Positions 33,727 through 33,770 of a DNA stretch of 33,770 bases are shown piece by piece. Origin of the DNA: Rossellomorea vietnamensis NBRC 101237 (GTDB lineage: Bacteria; Bacillota; Bacilli; Bacillales; Bacillaceae_B); the NCBI RefSeq assembly GCF_001591825.1, contig NZ_BCVQ01000042.1:1-33770 (forward strand). The letters run 5' to 3'. Within the stretch, counting starts at the first letter, position 1. Each line of letters opens with the position of its first letter. The translations under genes and the position numbers were made by a program. The notes below the pieces were generated by a model. It did no database searches. It saw only the letters and a list, made by a program, of their open reading frames with translations, and was not told the DNA's origin.

Positions 33727-33770
33727 GTTGATTTCCGTTCCAGGTGCTCGCTTTCCGCGGGGCTGGCGGT
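33727..33770. repeat. Edge of a probable dispersed Bacillaceae repeat
   Basis: The last 44 bases (GTTGATTTCC, GTTCCAGGTGCTCG, CTTTCCGCGGGG) resemble, from memory, the start of a GC-rich, partly palindromic intergenic repeat found many times in several Bacillaceae genomes. The element is cut by the window edge, so its length and second arm cannot be seen. Confidence 0.6.

Overview
This is a chromosomal segment from a Gram-positive, endospore-forming member of the Bacillaceae. The evidence is a complete Bacillus subtilis-type sigma-B operon (rsbRA-rsbS-rsbT-rsbU-rsbV-rsbW-sigB-rsbX), the block ddl-murF-cshA-ydbS-ydbT-rhomboid-acpS-ydcC-alr-ndoAI-ndoA-sigB operon-tex-sprT in the B. subtilis order, a cmpA sporulation mini-gene, strong AGGAGG-type ribosome sites and frequent TTG/GTG starts. 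The full rsbRST module argues against the B. cereus group. The genus cannot be fixed from the sequence; a Rossellomorea-like or 'Bacillus' sensu lato species is my guess. I see no mobile element, CRISPR array, tRNA or rRNA gene.

Layout. Positions 1-120 hold a perfect-consensus promoter (TTGACA, 17 bp, TATAAT) firing leftward out of the window, probably into a tRNA/rRNA operon. Positions 116-3106 carry the SprT-like protein, the 37-residue CmpA and Tex. Positions 3246-8122 are the eight-gene sigma-B operon with an internal sigma-B promoter before rsbV. Positions 8411-12307 hold the NdoAI/NdoA toxin-antitoxin pair, alanine racemase, a LolA-like lipoprotein and AcpS. A rhomboid protease (12443-13027) faces the other way. 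YdbT/YdbS, the UV endonuclease UvsE, the helicase CshA (with a structured leader of about 200 nt), an alpha/beta hydrolase, MurF and Ddl follow on the minus strand up to 21385. The uvsE and hydrolase genes look like additions to the B. subtilis order.

From 21685 the content is less conserved. A DAACS symporter, a GNAT acetyltransferase and a SelD-N-terminal-type flavoprotein lie on the plus strand. Facing them is a tight seven-gene minus-strand operon (31262 down to 24714): YnjB-like solute-binding lipoprotein, two permeases, ATPase, TVP38/TMEM64 membrane protein, CDP-alcohol phosphatidyltransferase and pyridine-nucleotide-disulfide oxidoreductase. It resembles the uncharacterised E. coli ydjXYZ-ynjABCDEF cluster in family composition and is the best candidate here for an undescribed system: uptake of an unknown solute coupled to membrane-lipid and redox enzymes. 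The window ends with a BsuPI-domain lipoprotein, sfsA, an unrecognised gene coupled to sfsA, and the first bases of what looks like a dispersed Bacillaceae repeat.

How the genes work together. The sigma-B block is a full partner-switching stress circuit: the RsbRA/RsbS stressosome holds RsbT, RsbT activates RsbU, RsbU dephosphorylates RsbV, RsbV frees sigma-B from RsbW, and RsbX resets the stressosome. Alr, Ddl and MurF form successive steps of the D-Ala-D-Ala branch of peptidoglycan synthesis. AcpS activates acyl carrier protein.
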